Assembly (NCBI GenBank): GCA_900543035.1
Contig: UQPV01000055.1
Coordinates: forward strand, 1-15,222
Reading direction: 5' to 3'
Length of the DNA stretch: 15,222 nt
From: an uncultured Solobacterium sp.
GTDB lineage: Bacteria > Bacillota_I > Bacilli_A > Erysipelotrichales > Erysipelotrichaceae
Shown here one piece after another: positions 7,898 to 15,097 of the stretch. How positions within the stretch are numbered: the stretch's first letter is position 1; each line of letters opens with the position of its first letter. The position numbers and the translations under genes are program-made. Under the pieces are notes generated by a model. It had not been told where the DNA came from. It saw only the letters and a program-made list of their open reading frames with translations, and made no database searches.

Positions 7898-8473
7898 ATG
7901 TTAGAAAAAGACACACATGATCATGTCGATGACACCTCATCAGAGACGGATAATCTGACGCGTCTGAAGCAGCTGCTGGACGAATGGAAGATGTACTATC
8001 TGGAGCGGGATGAAAAAGAAAACGGACATGTATTCGAACTGCCGCTGCGCACGGAGAATGAGCATCATTTCCGGCTGCGGATCCTGCTTGGCAAAGACCA
8101 GAATATCTGCACCATCCGAATCTTCTTTTCTTTTTATGTCCGCAAGGAAGACCGCTATCTCATGGCCAGCCGGATGGCCCAGATCAATTCTGATATCCAT
8201 GGGACACCAATCCTGCAAGATCCCGGCTTCTTTCTCTTTGATCCGGGAGACGGAGAGCTTTCTTTTGGCAACACCTTTTTGATCGGCAGTCCGATGAACG
8301 TTTCCGTATTCACGACCATGTTCGTCTATCTGATCCAGCGCGCTGAGACCGTGCATGATGTGCTGCTGACTTTATGTGAAGACGGTTTTTCTCAGGAAGA
8401 CATCGACGCGTTCCTGGAAGCGGCGCTGCACTATGAAAATGAGGAAAAACCAGACGAAAGGATGTTTTCCTAA
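7898..8473 (+). CDS. YbjN-like domain protein
   Basis: 191 residues, acidic, soluble. The first 25 residues are polar and look disordered. The core (about 25-175) follows the YbjN pattern: a helix (LTRLKQLLDEW), a beta sheet whose central strands are hydrophobic (ICTIRIFFSFYV), then INSDIHGTPILQDPGFFL and a DGELSF turn (around residues 96-130), then a helix ending near VHDVLLTL. YbjN-like domains have a fold like type III secretion chaperones and are often linked to regulation, without enzymatic activity. It follows the PP2C gene by 32 bases with an excellent AGGAGG (7885-7890) at 7-base spacing, and a terminator follows, so it is the last gene of the operon. Binding to the TPR protein or phosphatase is a reasonable inference but not shown. 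Family assignment rests on pattern and is moderately sure. Confidence 0.7.
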   Translation: MLEKDTHDHVDDTSSETDNLTRLKQLLDEWKMYYLERDEKENGHVFELPLRTENEHHFRLRILLGKDQNICTIRIFFSFYVRKEDRYLMASRMAQINSDIHGTPILQDPGFFLFDPGDGELSFGNTFLIGSPMNVSVFTTMFVYLIQRAETVHDVLLTLCEDGFSQEDIDAFLEAALHYENEEKPDERMFS

Positions 8474-8500
8474 TACTGACACAGCTTTACAATGTGAATG

Positions 8501-8524
8501 AGACAGGATGATAGCCTGTCTTTT
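8501..8524 (+). terminator. Terminator of the TPR/PP2C/YbjN operon
   Basis: AGACAGG (8501-8507) and CCTGTCT (8515-8521) form a perfect 7-bp stem with a 7-nt loop, followed by TTTTCATTT. It lies 28 bases after the YbjN-like stop codon and before the recombinase ribosome binding site. Confidence 0.8.
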
Positions 8525-8560
8525 CATTTGCTTTTCCCCGAAGCAGCGGGAGGTGACAGT

Positions 8561-9163
8561 ATGGGAAAAAAGTATGGATACGTGCGGGTATCCACCAGGG
8601 AACAAAATGAAGACCGTCAGTTGTATTCCATGCAAGAGAGCGGCGTGGAGAAGAAAAACATCTTTGTGGACAAACAGTCTGGCTGCAGCTTTGAGCGCCC
8701 CGGTTATCTGCGGATGATGAAGAAGCTGAAGCAAGGCGATGTCCTCTATCTGCATTCCATCGACCGCCTGGGCAGGAATTACGAAGAGATCTTGCAGCAA
8801 TGGCAGATCATCACCAAAGAAAAAAGAGTAGATGTCGTCGTGCTGGATATGCCATTGCTCAACACCGGCGCTCGGGAACAAGATCTGACCGGCACCTTCA
8901 TTGCTGATCTGGTCTTGCAGATCCTCAGTTATGTTGCCCAGACCGAACGGGACAACATCCGTAAGCGGCAGGCAGAAGGCATCGCCGCCGCCAAGCGCAA
9001 AGGCATCCATTGCGGCAGAGAGCCAAAGCTTCCGCCGGATGATTTTGAGGAAGTCGTCAAAGGATGGCGCGATCATTCATACAGCGGCAAGGAAGCTGCC
9101 AAAAAGCTCGGCGTAAGCCGAACTTATCTGTACAAATACGCCCGCGCGCGCAATCTGATGTGA
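8561..9163 (+). CDS. Small serine recombinase (resolvase/invertase family)
   Basis: 200 residues from the ATG preceded by GGGAGGTGA at 7-base spacing; a longer upstream frame runs through the terminator and is rejected. The catalytic domain holds YGYVRVSTREQN with the nucleophile Ser11, the HSIDRLGRNYEE arginine motif, and the dimer helix region ending TERDNIRKRQAEGIAAAKRKG. The C-terminal end is a short helix-turn-helix (KEAAKKLGVSRTYLYKYAR). This is the compact Tn3-resolvase/Hin-invertase layout that cuts and rejoins DNA through a Ser-DNA bond. Size is typical and no catalytic residue seems lost, so it is probably active. I found no obvious res site, no paired inverted repeats and no transposase beside it. 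It may be a domesticated invertase, a plasmid- or element-derived resolvase, or a relic of an old integration. Confidence 0.92.
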   Translation: MGKKYGYVRVSTREQNEDRQLYSMQESGVEKKNIFVDKQSGCSFERPGYLRMMKKLKQGDVLYLHSIDRLGRNYEEILQQWQIITKEKRVDVVVLDMPLLNTGAREQDLTGTFIADLVLQILSYVAQTERDNIRKRQAEGIAAAKRKGIHCGREPKLPPDDFEEVVKGWRDHSYSGKEAAKKLGVSRTYLYKYARARNLM

Positions 9164-9206
9164 TCGGCGTGTCCTTTCGATGCTGGAAAATCACACCAAA
9201 ATTGAC

Positions 9207-9212
9207 TATAAT
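9207..9212 (+). promoter_or_regulatory. Promoter (-10) of the PqqD/LuxR genes
   Basis: A perfect TATAAT lies within TTGACTATAATG. The -35 17 bases upstream is weak (TGGAAA at 9184-9189). TTGACT (9202-9207) could instead act as a -35 with a poor -10 near 9225-9230. Either way transcription would start 40-75 bases before the PqqD start codon. Confidence 0.5.
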
Positions 9213-9278
9213 GAGAAAGCTGTAAAATCATTATATTTATCGATTTGATGTGCACGATCGGGGAGAGGGGAATAGATC

Positions 9279-9545
9279 ATGAAGACAAGCAATGAATTCA
9301 TCATGAGAGAAATTGCCGGAGAATACGTCCTGGTGCCGATAGGAAAGCGCGCGCTGACCTTCCAGGGGCTGGTGACCATGAATGAAGTCGGCGCGCTGAT
9401 CTGGGAAATGATGGAAAAAGAAAGTGACATCGACCAGATCGTCAGCGGCATCCTGGACGAATATGAAGTAGATGAACAGACGGCGAGAAAAGATGTGCTC
9501 GATTTCATCGGCTTTTTGAAGGACTGCCAGATCATAGAAGACTGA
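9279..9545 (+). CDS. PqqD-family peptide-recognition protein
   Basis: 88 residues. The pattern of two or three beta strands (YVLVPIGKRALTFQGLVTMN) followed by NEVGALIWEMMEKESDIDQI and a helical C-terminal half ending FIGFLKDCQIIED is typical of stand-alone PqqD-like proteins. These are winged-helix RiPP recognition elements that bind a precursor peptide's leader and hand it to a modifying enzyme such as a radical SAM protein or a protease. No radical SAM gene, cyclase or candidate precursor is visible in the window. The start is set by GAGAGGGGA at 8-base spacing. The LuxR-type gene follows after 43 bases, and the S24/S26-type peptidase lies beyond that. Family assignment is fairly sure; participation in a peptide pathway is inferred. 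Confidence 0.83.
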   Translation: MKTSNEFIMREIAGEYVLVPIGKRALTFQGLVTMNEVGALIWEMMEKESDIDQIVSGILDEYEVDEQTARKDVLDFIGFLKDCQIIED

Positions 9546-9588
9546 TTGCAGATCATGCCCTCGCTGTCTTGAGGAAAGAGGGAATGAA

Positions 9589-11727
9589 ATGAATGAATAT
9601 CGAAAACTGCTTATGCGCAAGATCGACCACGCCTTTGCCCAAGGAAAATATCCATTTTTTTATGGCATTTGCGGCATGGGAAAACATGAAGCGCTGCATG
9701 GATACGCGCAGCGCCAGAAACGCGCCTGTAAGACATTGAACGGAGAAATGCCGGATGATCCATCCTGCATCTACATGATCGACCAGTTTGATGACGAACG
9801 ATATTTGCGGCGATTGTGTGAAGCATTGAAGACACAGACAGCTTGCCATGTCTGTTTCATCAGCGAACATATGCTGCCTGCCTGCATGTATGAGCTGATG
9901 CTGGAACGGATCCAGCTGTTTCCGGCAGACGATTTCTGTTTTTCACTGTCAGAGTGTCAGCGCCTGCTCAGATCTGAACATCTTGACGAGGAGCAGATCA
10001 AAGCGATCTTCCTGCACAGTGATGGCTGCCTTGCGGCCATCCGTTATCATCTGCGCCGTGAACAGGAGGATCTGGAAAGATATTGGACCGCTTATCTTTC
10101 ACATTGTTATCAGCTGTTTTCTGATGCGCAGCAGAAACTGATGCATCAATTGAGCACGATCGGCTCATTGGAACGCGAAGGCGCACAGGAACTGCTACAG
10201 GCTGACCCTGAGATGCTCAGACAGCTGGTGAATGCCGGCATGCTGAGAGAAGAAGCGGGCATCCTGCGTGTTCCTGCCTGTCTGCGCTGGCCGCTGTCAG
10301 AAGATGAAGCACTTTTAGACAGCCTGTTTGAATATCATCTGCGCAAAGGGCAGATCGTCCGCGCATGGCGCTGCGCTCGTTCCTTATCCCAGCAGGAAAA
10401 GCTGTTTACGGCTAGAGGAGGGGAACTGGCGCTGATGGCAAAGGAAGATGAATTGCCTATGCTGCAGGAAGCAAGCCAGGGATACTTCCTCATGCAGGCG
10501 ATCGTCCTGTTTCGCCAGCATTGCCAGCTGCAGCTGCATACGCTGCTGCATGCTGCCGCGCAGCGAGATGAGGCGTATTTCCTGGCGTGGCTGCTATGCG
10601 AAGACCTAGAGCTGGATGCGTGGATCCAGGCTGCCAGAGAAGCGCAGATCGAACTGGATATGCCGGCGGGGCTGTGGATCAGCGGCTTTCTCAAAAGCCG
10701 CCTTTGGCTGCCATGGCTGTTAGAAGACTCTCGCCAGCGGCAAAGCTTCATGACATGCCTGAATGCCGAAAGCCGTTCATGGCTTCGTCTCATCGACGCG
10801 GAGATTGCAATGGAACGAGACAACCAGCGCCAGTGCGAGGCCATCCTTGATCGATTTGGCACGGCAGAAGAGAAGTCTGCAGAGCTGCGCTTTCTCATCT
10901 GCTCACTGTCCATCCGCTATCATTTCAGTCAAGGCTGCCGCAAGGAACTGATCGTGTTTCCTGAAGATCTGAAACGAGAGATCATCCTGCGGGATGACCA
11001 GCTCACTACGATGATGCATACTTTCTTGCTGGAACGTGCGATCTGGCGCAATGATCAGATCCAGCTGGCTGATACTTACATCAAAGATGGTCTGAGCAAT
11101 CATCCCTATGCCAGACTTTGCCAGGTGACGATGCTGTATCGGCTGGATCGCTGCGAGAAAGCATTGCTGCAGCTTGGCAGCATCATGAAAGAATATGCTT
11201 ATCATGACTATATCGTCTCACAGCTCAGATACCTCTGTGCATTGTGCCTGTACGCAATGCGTCAGGAGACACGGGCATTGAAGCTTTTGGCTGCATCGCT
11301 GGCTTTCAATGGCCCATACCGCTTTTGCACTTCCTTTTGTTTCTTTGGAACCAGGACCAGGGAACTGATGGAGATCTATATCCGTTTTCTGAACAAAGAT
11401 ATCGGCGGACATAAGAAAAAGTATCGCAAAGCAACCGATCTTATTCATGATGAAACTGCGGAATATCGCGATTACATCCAGATGATTGCCGACCGCGCCA
11501 GAGCCTATGATGAGCTGGAGGTCAAGGAGCCTGGTCTGTTGACACCAAAAGAGATCCGGATCCTGGGTCATATCGAAGCGGGTCTGACCAATCTGCAGAT
11601 CGCGCATCAGCTGAACATCGGGATGCCTACCGTCAAATCACACATCAGCAGCATCTTTGCCAAGCTTGGCGTACGCAATCGTGCATCAGCCATCAGCGAA
11701 GCCAGGAAGATCGGATATCTGAGATAG
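9589..11727 (+). CDS. MalT/LAL-type LuxR regulator with altered Walker A
   Basis: 712 residues. The C-terminal part (about 648-712) is a clear LuxR/FixJ DNA-binding helix-turn-helix, LLTPKEIRILGHIEAGLTN through TVKSHISSIFAKLGV. The N-terminal part is a MalT-like STAND ATPase remnant: FFYGICGMGKHEAL in place of GxxxxGK[ST], so K32 is kept but the metal-binding Ser/Thr is His33. CIYMIDQFDDE (about 60-70) fits Walker B, and CFISEHMLP to FCFSLSECQRLL matches the segment after it in MalT relatives. The middle is all-helical and rich in Leu, Gln and Arg, probably degenerate TPR-like repeats that sense a ligand or partner. The ribosome binding site is GAGGAAAGAGGGA. It follows the PqqD gene by 43 bases, probably in one transcript, and is a plausible regulator of the PqqD/peptidase set or of the flanking surface genes. 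Impaired ATP switching is inferred. Confidence 0.88.
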   Translation: MNEYRKLLMRKIDHAFAQGKYPFFYGICGMGKHEALHGYAQRQKRACKTLNGEMPDDPSCIYMIDQFDDERYLRRLCEALKTQTACHVCFISEHMLPACMYELMLERIQLFPADDFCFSLSECQRLLRSEHLDEEQIKAIFLHSDGCLAAIRYHLRREQEDLERYWTAYLSHCYQLFSDAQQKLMHQLSTIGSLEREGAQELLQADPEMLRQLVNAGMLREEAGILRVPACLRWPLSEDEALLDSLFEYHLRKGQIVRAWRCARSLSQQEKLFTARGGELALMAKEDELPMLQEASQGYFLMQAIVLFRQHCQLQLHTLLHAAAQRDEAYFLAWLLCEDLELDAWIQAAREAQIELDMPAGLWISGFLKSRLWLPWLLEDSRQRQSFMTCLNAESRSWLRLIDAEIAMERDNQRQCEAILDRFGTAEEKSAELRFLICSLSIRYHFSQGCRKELIVFPEDLKREIILRDDQLTTMMHTFLLERAIWRNDQIQLADTYIKDGLSNHPYARLCQVTMLYRLDRCEKALLQLGSIMKEYAYHDYIVSQLRYLCALCLYAMRQETRALKLLAASLAFNGPYRFCTSFCFFGTRTRELMEIYIRFLNKDIGGHKKKYRKATDLIHDETAEYRDYIQMIADRARAYDELEVKEPGLLTPKEIRILGHIEAGLTNLQIAHQLNIGMPTVKSHISSIFAKLGVRNRASAISEARKIGYLR

Positions 11728-11761
11728 AGATAAATTCTTATGAAGAAAAAGCAAACTAGAC

Positions 11762-11790
11762 TTGACCAGCGCTCTGTTCGTTTTTATCAT
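11762..11790 (+). promoter_or_regulatory. Promoter of the S24/S26-type peptidase; probable leaderless transcript
   Basis: TTGACC (11762-11767), an exact 17-base spacer and TATCAT (11785-11790) place the transcription start 6-8 bases downstream, at 11796-11798, which is the peptidase ATG itself. No Shine-Dalgarno sequence precedes this ATG, in contrast to every other gene in the window. Confidence 0.6.
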
Positions 11791-11797
11791 ATAAGAT

Positions 11798-12313
11798 ATG
11801 GGAATAAATACAGAACAGACAAAGACAACTCAGATCCCGGAAGTGACAAGACGCCGCATCGTCGATATCCACACGTATCTTCCGGTGCTCATCGATATCA
11901 TCAAAAGCGGCAAGGATGTCAGTGTCACGGTCACCGGCAGCTCCATGGCCCCTTTTCTCGCGCATCTGCGTGATTCCATCATCGTATCGCCGCCGCCCCG
12001 GCAGTTTCACCGCGGCGATATGGTCTTCTTTCAGCGCCAAGATGGCAGCTATGTCATGCACCGCATCCATCATCTCAAGGAAGGAAAACTGTATCTGGTC
12101 GGTGATAACCAGACCGAGATCGAAGGACCGATCGATCCAGAACAAGTATTCGGGATCGTGCGCAAGGTCATCCGCAATGGCAAGCTCTTGCAAAAAGGCG
12201 ATTTCTGGTGGGATTTTTTTGAAAAAGCATGGATCCGCATCGTTCCATTGCGGCCGGCAGCTGTAAAAGCGGTGTCGATCGTGTATAAGCTTCGCAACCG
12301 GCAAAAGCGTTGA
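11798..12313 (+). CDS. S24/S26-family peptidase, soluble signal-peptidase-like
   Basis: 171 residues. TGSSMAPF holds the SxMxP-type nucleophile box (Ser49, Met50, Pro52). HRGDMVFF is the strand that follows it in signal peptidases. YVMHRI provides His88 where bacterial type I signal peptidases carry Lys, as in SipW/ER-type S26B enzymes. LVGDNQTEIEG (Asp103) is the conserved GDN box. Unlike signal peptidases there is no N-terminal membrane helix; the N-terminus is polar and the C-terminus basic (YKLRNRQKR). Such soluble S24/S26-like proteins occur near PqqD-type genes in peptide-maturation loci, which fits the PqqD gene upstream. The substrate is unknown. It ends before a bidirectional terminator shared with the convergent gene. 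No Shine-Dalgarno is seen, consistent with leaderless translation. A LexA-like autocleaving regulator is unlikely because no DNA-binding domain is present. Confidence 0.8.
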   Translation: MGINTEQTKTTQIPEVTRRRIVDIHTYLPVLIDIIKSGKDVSVTVTGSSMAPFLAHLRDSIIVSPPPRQFHRGDMVFFQRQDGSYVMHRIHHLKEGKLYLVGDNQTEIEGPIDPEQVFGIVRKVIRNGKLLQKGDFWWDFFEKAWIRIVPLRPAAVKAVSIVYKLRNRQKR

Positions 12314-12317
12314 ATAT

Positions 12318-12373
12318 AAAAAACAGACCTGAAGATCTGCTTCATGTGATGAAGTGGTCTCAGGTCTGTTTTT
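12318..12373. terminator. Bidirectional terminator between convergent genes
   Basis: AAAAACAGACCTGA (12319-12332) is perfectly complementary to TCAGGTCTGTTTTT (12360-12373), giving a U-run on both strands. An inner hairpin, CTTCAT-gtg-ATGAAG (12340-12354), caps it. It ends three bases from the stop codon of the minus-strand gene and five bases after the peptidase stop. Confidence 0.93.
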
Positions 12374-12375
12374 GA

Positions 12376-15015
12376 TTATTTGGTGATCTGGAAGGAACGA
12401 GTGATCGGAGCTGCCAGATAGTCGCCGCCCAGGGTGACTACGGTGACTACATAACGTCCCGGTTCAGTCGGCGCTGTCGTCGTGCTGGAATACAGCTTCC
12501 ATTTGCTGGTGAAGCCGGTATAGAGATAATGCACATTGCTCTGGTCGATATCGCTGTTGCCATTTGAGGTCAGCGTTACGCCAAAGTCAAAGCTCTTTGC
12601 TTCCTCTGCGGTCAGCTTGCCATTTGGGATCTCCTGATTCCAGTTCAGCTTTACGCCCTCTGCTCTCATCTTGACCAGCAGCGCGCCGATGCCTACGCCT
12701 GTCTCATAGTTCGGGCTGTCCGTGATGGCAGCGACGGTATAGAGACCGGCATGGTTCGGTGTGCCGAATGAAATGCGTACTGAATCAATGATGGAAGGCA
12801 GCTTGTTGATGATCTCGAGGATCTGTCCGATGCTGCCGGTATCGATATTCAGCTTATCTAACAGATCCAGGAGCTCCTGGGTGCTGAAGATCTCGCGCAG
12901 CTGACCTACGGTGACGCCTTCGTTCAGCAGTTCAGTGAAGCTCTGTCCCACGATTGCTTCCACGATCGGATCGATCACTTTCAATAAGTCATTATCTGTG
13001 AACTTATCCGGCAGATCCAGATAAAGGCTCGTCGTCACGTTGCTCGTGATGCCGGCATATACCGTGTAGATATCGAATTTGTCCTGCGGATCCGTGGTGA
13101 TGAAATCTGTAGGCAGTGCCTCGTCGGCATAGATGTTCGTGGAATGAACAGAGACCTTGACCTTGGCCTTATTGACGCTTACTGTCGTTTCTGCTGTTTC
13201 GCTTGGCCGATATTCACTGTTGCCATTGAAGACGATGCGGATCTGCTGCTCTCCGGCACCCATCTGCGGATAATTGATCAGCGTGATCGTTCCGCCTTCG
13301 ATCGGCGCCCAAGCCTTGCCTAATTCTCCCAGCGAACCAGTAGAAGCAGTGGCATAGTAAGTGAAGGTGAAATCATCTGCGGACAGGGTTTCCTTTGCCG
13401 GCAGCGTAGAATTTTCCCAGTCGATCACATTGTCCAGGATCGCCTGCTTCATGACTGCAGGATCGACATTGTAAGTGAAGGAAGCACCTTCATTGACCGC
13501 GATGGAGGAAGCGATACGATCATCAGTCATTTCTGCTTCAATGATCGTGCTCCATCCGCTGTACTCTCTGTTGCCATCCCAGCTCAGCTTGATCTCCTGT
13601 TTGCCCACTTCGAAACGCTTTGTCAGCGCATCTGTATTGTTCAGATCCTTGAAGTTATCGAAGAGATCACTGCCAGTGAAGTTGGCGTTGTACTGCACAT
13701 GAAGTTCATCCCGGATGTCCGGCTGCGCGGAAGCGATCACTGCATCGATGATGGCCTGTTCGGTTGCCTCGTAATCGATGTTCTTCTCATCCGCATAAAC
13801 CATGCCGATCGTATACGGCGCTTCATTCAGCGTGATTTCCGGTTGCGGACGATCCTGAATGACTACCTCTGCCTCTATCTGACTCGCTGAATATTCACGA
13901 TCTCCGTTAAAGGAGATGCGGATCTGCTGCGTGCCGGCAGAGATGGCCGGATAGTTTACCGTTACCCCCAAAATGCTCTCGCTTCCGCCTTTCAACGGCA
14001 TCCATGCTTTTGTTGCTCCTGTTAAAGAATCAGATGCATAGTATTCGATCGTGACATCAGAAACGCTCAGCTGCGGGGTGCTGCTCTTGATCACTGCGCG
14101 ATAGATGGCATCTTCCAATGCTTCAAAATCAAGAGACATGTCCTCATTGTAGATCAATCGAGCTTCGTACGGAGCCTCATTAAGAACAAATTCAGCCTGT
14201 GGACGATCCTTGATGGTCAATGTTGCTTCAACACTTGTTTCAAAGTAAGCGTCATTGCCGGTATAAGTGATCCTGATCTGCTGCGTGCCGGCAGAGATGG
14301 CCGGATAAGTTAATACATTTTTTCCGCCCTCCAGCGGCATCCATGCTTTGCCGATATCACCGACTGATCCGGATTCTGCTTTTGCATAGTATTCGATCGT
14401 GACATCAGAAACGCTCAGCTGCGGTGATGTTTCCTTGACCATGCTCTGGAAAATCGCTTCACGAAGCGCGTCATAGTCGACGCTCATGTCCTCGTTGTAG
14501 ATCAGGTTTACTGGGCTGATCTCCTCATTCAGGATGATGGAACTGCTTCCTTTTGCATGCTTGGATAATGTGACCTCCGTATCAGTTCCGGCGATGCGCA
14601 CTTGATAGCTGCCATCACTGTTGTCTGCCAATGCCGGATGGGTGAATGTGGTTGGTACAAATACGACTTTCTTTTCGCTGGTGAACCCGTTGATCGATCC
14701 CCAGGCATCGTTGGTGAGAAGTCCATTTTTTCCTGTGCAATAGTACTCCCACTCCAGTGACTGCGGGTCAACTCCCTCTTTGTTGACCACCAGTGCGTCA
14801 AATAAGATCTGCTTGACCGTTGCTTCTTCGCTTCCGGATGGAATGATCGCTGTTCCGTTCTGAAGCTGTACATCGGTAGATGCTGCTTCCGTTGACGGTT
14901 CAGCTGCGAAAACGGTTGTCGGAATGCTGCTTGAAAACAGCATGGTCGCTGCCAGCACAGCGGCTGTCAGCCTGCGAAAAAATGTTTTTATGTGAAAACC
15001 TGGCAGATCGCACAT
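12376..15015 (-). CDS. Secreted protein of tandem beta-rich repeats (Ig/MBG-like)
   Basis: 879 residues when started at the ATG whose complement is at 15013-15015, which has GAAAGGGG 9 bases upstream; an open frame back to 15093 has no ribosome binding site and would bury the signal peptide. Residues 1-37 form a signal peptide (FFRR, a hydrophobic core, then TTVFA/AEP). After a divergent N-terminal unit (about 40-150) come four related repeats beginning near residues 162, 277, 396 and 507, 111-119 residues apart. Each has (L/V)NE, an IYNED-like motif, a helix, then TIEYYA, KAW.P..GG, YPAISAGTQQIRI and a closing strand. Residues 622-790 resemble an MBG/YDG-type domain (NIYADEALP, NHAGLYTV), and 795-879 form a final beta domain. 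No hydrophobic C-terminal anchor is present, so it may be released or non-covalently held. I cannot assign a ligand. Confidence 0.87.
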   Translation of the reverse strand: MCDLPGFHIKTFFRRLTAAVLAATMLFSSSIPTTVFAAEPSTEAASTDVQLQNGTAIIPSGSEEATVKQILFDALVVNKEGVDPQSLEWEYYCTGKNGLLTNDAWGSINGFTSEKKVVFVPTTFTHPALADNSDGSYQVRIAGTDTEVTLSKHAKGSSSIILNEEISPVNLIYNEDMSVDYDALREAIFQSMVKETSPQLSVSDVTIEYYAKAESGSVGDIGKAWMPLEGGKNVLTYPAISAGTQQIRITYTGNDAYFETSVEATLTIKDRPQAEFVLNEAPYEARLIYNEDMSLDFEALEDAIYRAVIKSSTPQLSVSDVTIEYYASDSLTGATKAWMPLKGGSESILGVTVNYPAISAGTQQIRISFNGDREYSASQIEAEVVIQDRPQPEITLNEAPYTIGMVYADEKNIDYEATEQAIIDAVIASAQPDIRDELHVQYNANFTGSDLFDNFKDLNNTDALTKRFEVGKQEIKLSWDGNREYSGWSTIIEAEMTDDRIASSIAVNEGASFTYNVDPAVMKQAILDNVIDWENSTLPAKETLSADDFTFTYYATASTGSLGELGKAWAPIEGGTITLINYPQMGAGEQQIRIVFNGNSEYRPSETAETTVSVNKAKVKVSVHSTNIYADEALPTDFITTDPQDKFDIYTVYAGITSNVTTSLYLDLPDKFTDNDLLKVIDPIVEAIVGQSFTELLNEGVTVGQLREIFSTQELLDLLDKLNIDTGSIGQILEIINKLPSIIDSVRISFGTPNHAGLYTVAAITDSPNYETGVGIGALLVKMRAEGVKLNWNQEIPNGKLTAEEAKSFDFGVTLTSNGNSDIDQSNVHYLYTGFTSKWKLYSSTTTAPTEPGRYVVTVVTLGGDYLAAPITRSFQITK
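13921..14307 (-). repeat. Recent tandem duplication inside the beta-repeat gene
   Basis: A 33-nt block at 13921-13953 is identical to 14275-14307 (354 bases apart). A 42-nt block at 14035-14076 is identical to 14383-14424 (348 bases apart). Both encode matching parts of the first two full repeats (YPAISAGTQQIRI and QLSVSDVTIEYYA). Near-complete DNA identity there, against diverged third and fourth repeats, points to recent duplication or gene conversion of one unit of about 350 bases. Confidence 0.9.
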
Positions 15016-15091
15016 TCTGCCATGCCCCTTTCTTTTCCAATGAAATGGATGTGTAAGACCCATGTCTTGCTGTGCGCCGCAAAACGAATTC

Positions 15092-15097
15092 ATTATA
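15092..15097 (-). promoter_or_regulatory. Promoter (-10) of the beta-repeat gene
   Basis: On the minus strand TATAAT occupies 15097-15092, inside TTGACATATTATAATG. The hexamer 17 bases upstream, TTCCCT (15120-15115), is a weak -35. Transcription would begin near 15086, giving a leader of about 70 nt before the ATG at 15015. Confidence 0.5.

Noticed and set aside
8498..8560. Upstream extension of the serine recombinase
   Set aside because: It covers the terminator hairpin, and the ATG at 8561 has GGGAGGTGA at ideal spacing directly before the conserved YGYVRVS motif.
11740..11973. 77-residue open frame overlapping the peptidase start (possible RiPP precursor)
   Set aside because: It overlaps the peptidase gene out of frame, has no ribosome binding site, and its later part is just the shifted reading of conserved peptidase codons.
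15016..15093. 26-residue N-terminal extension of the beta-repeat protein
   Set aside because: It has no ribosome binding site, would start at the expected transcription start, and would place the signal peptide internally.
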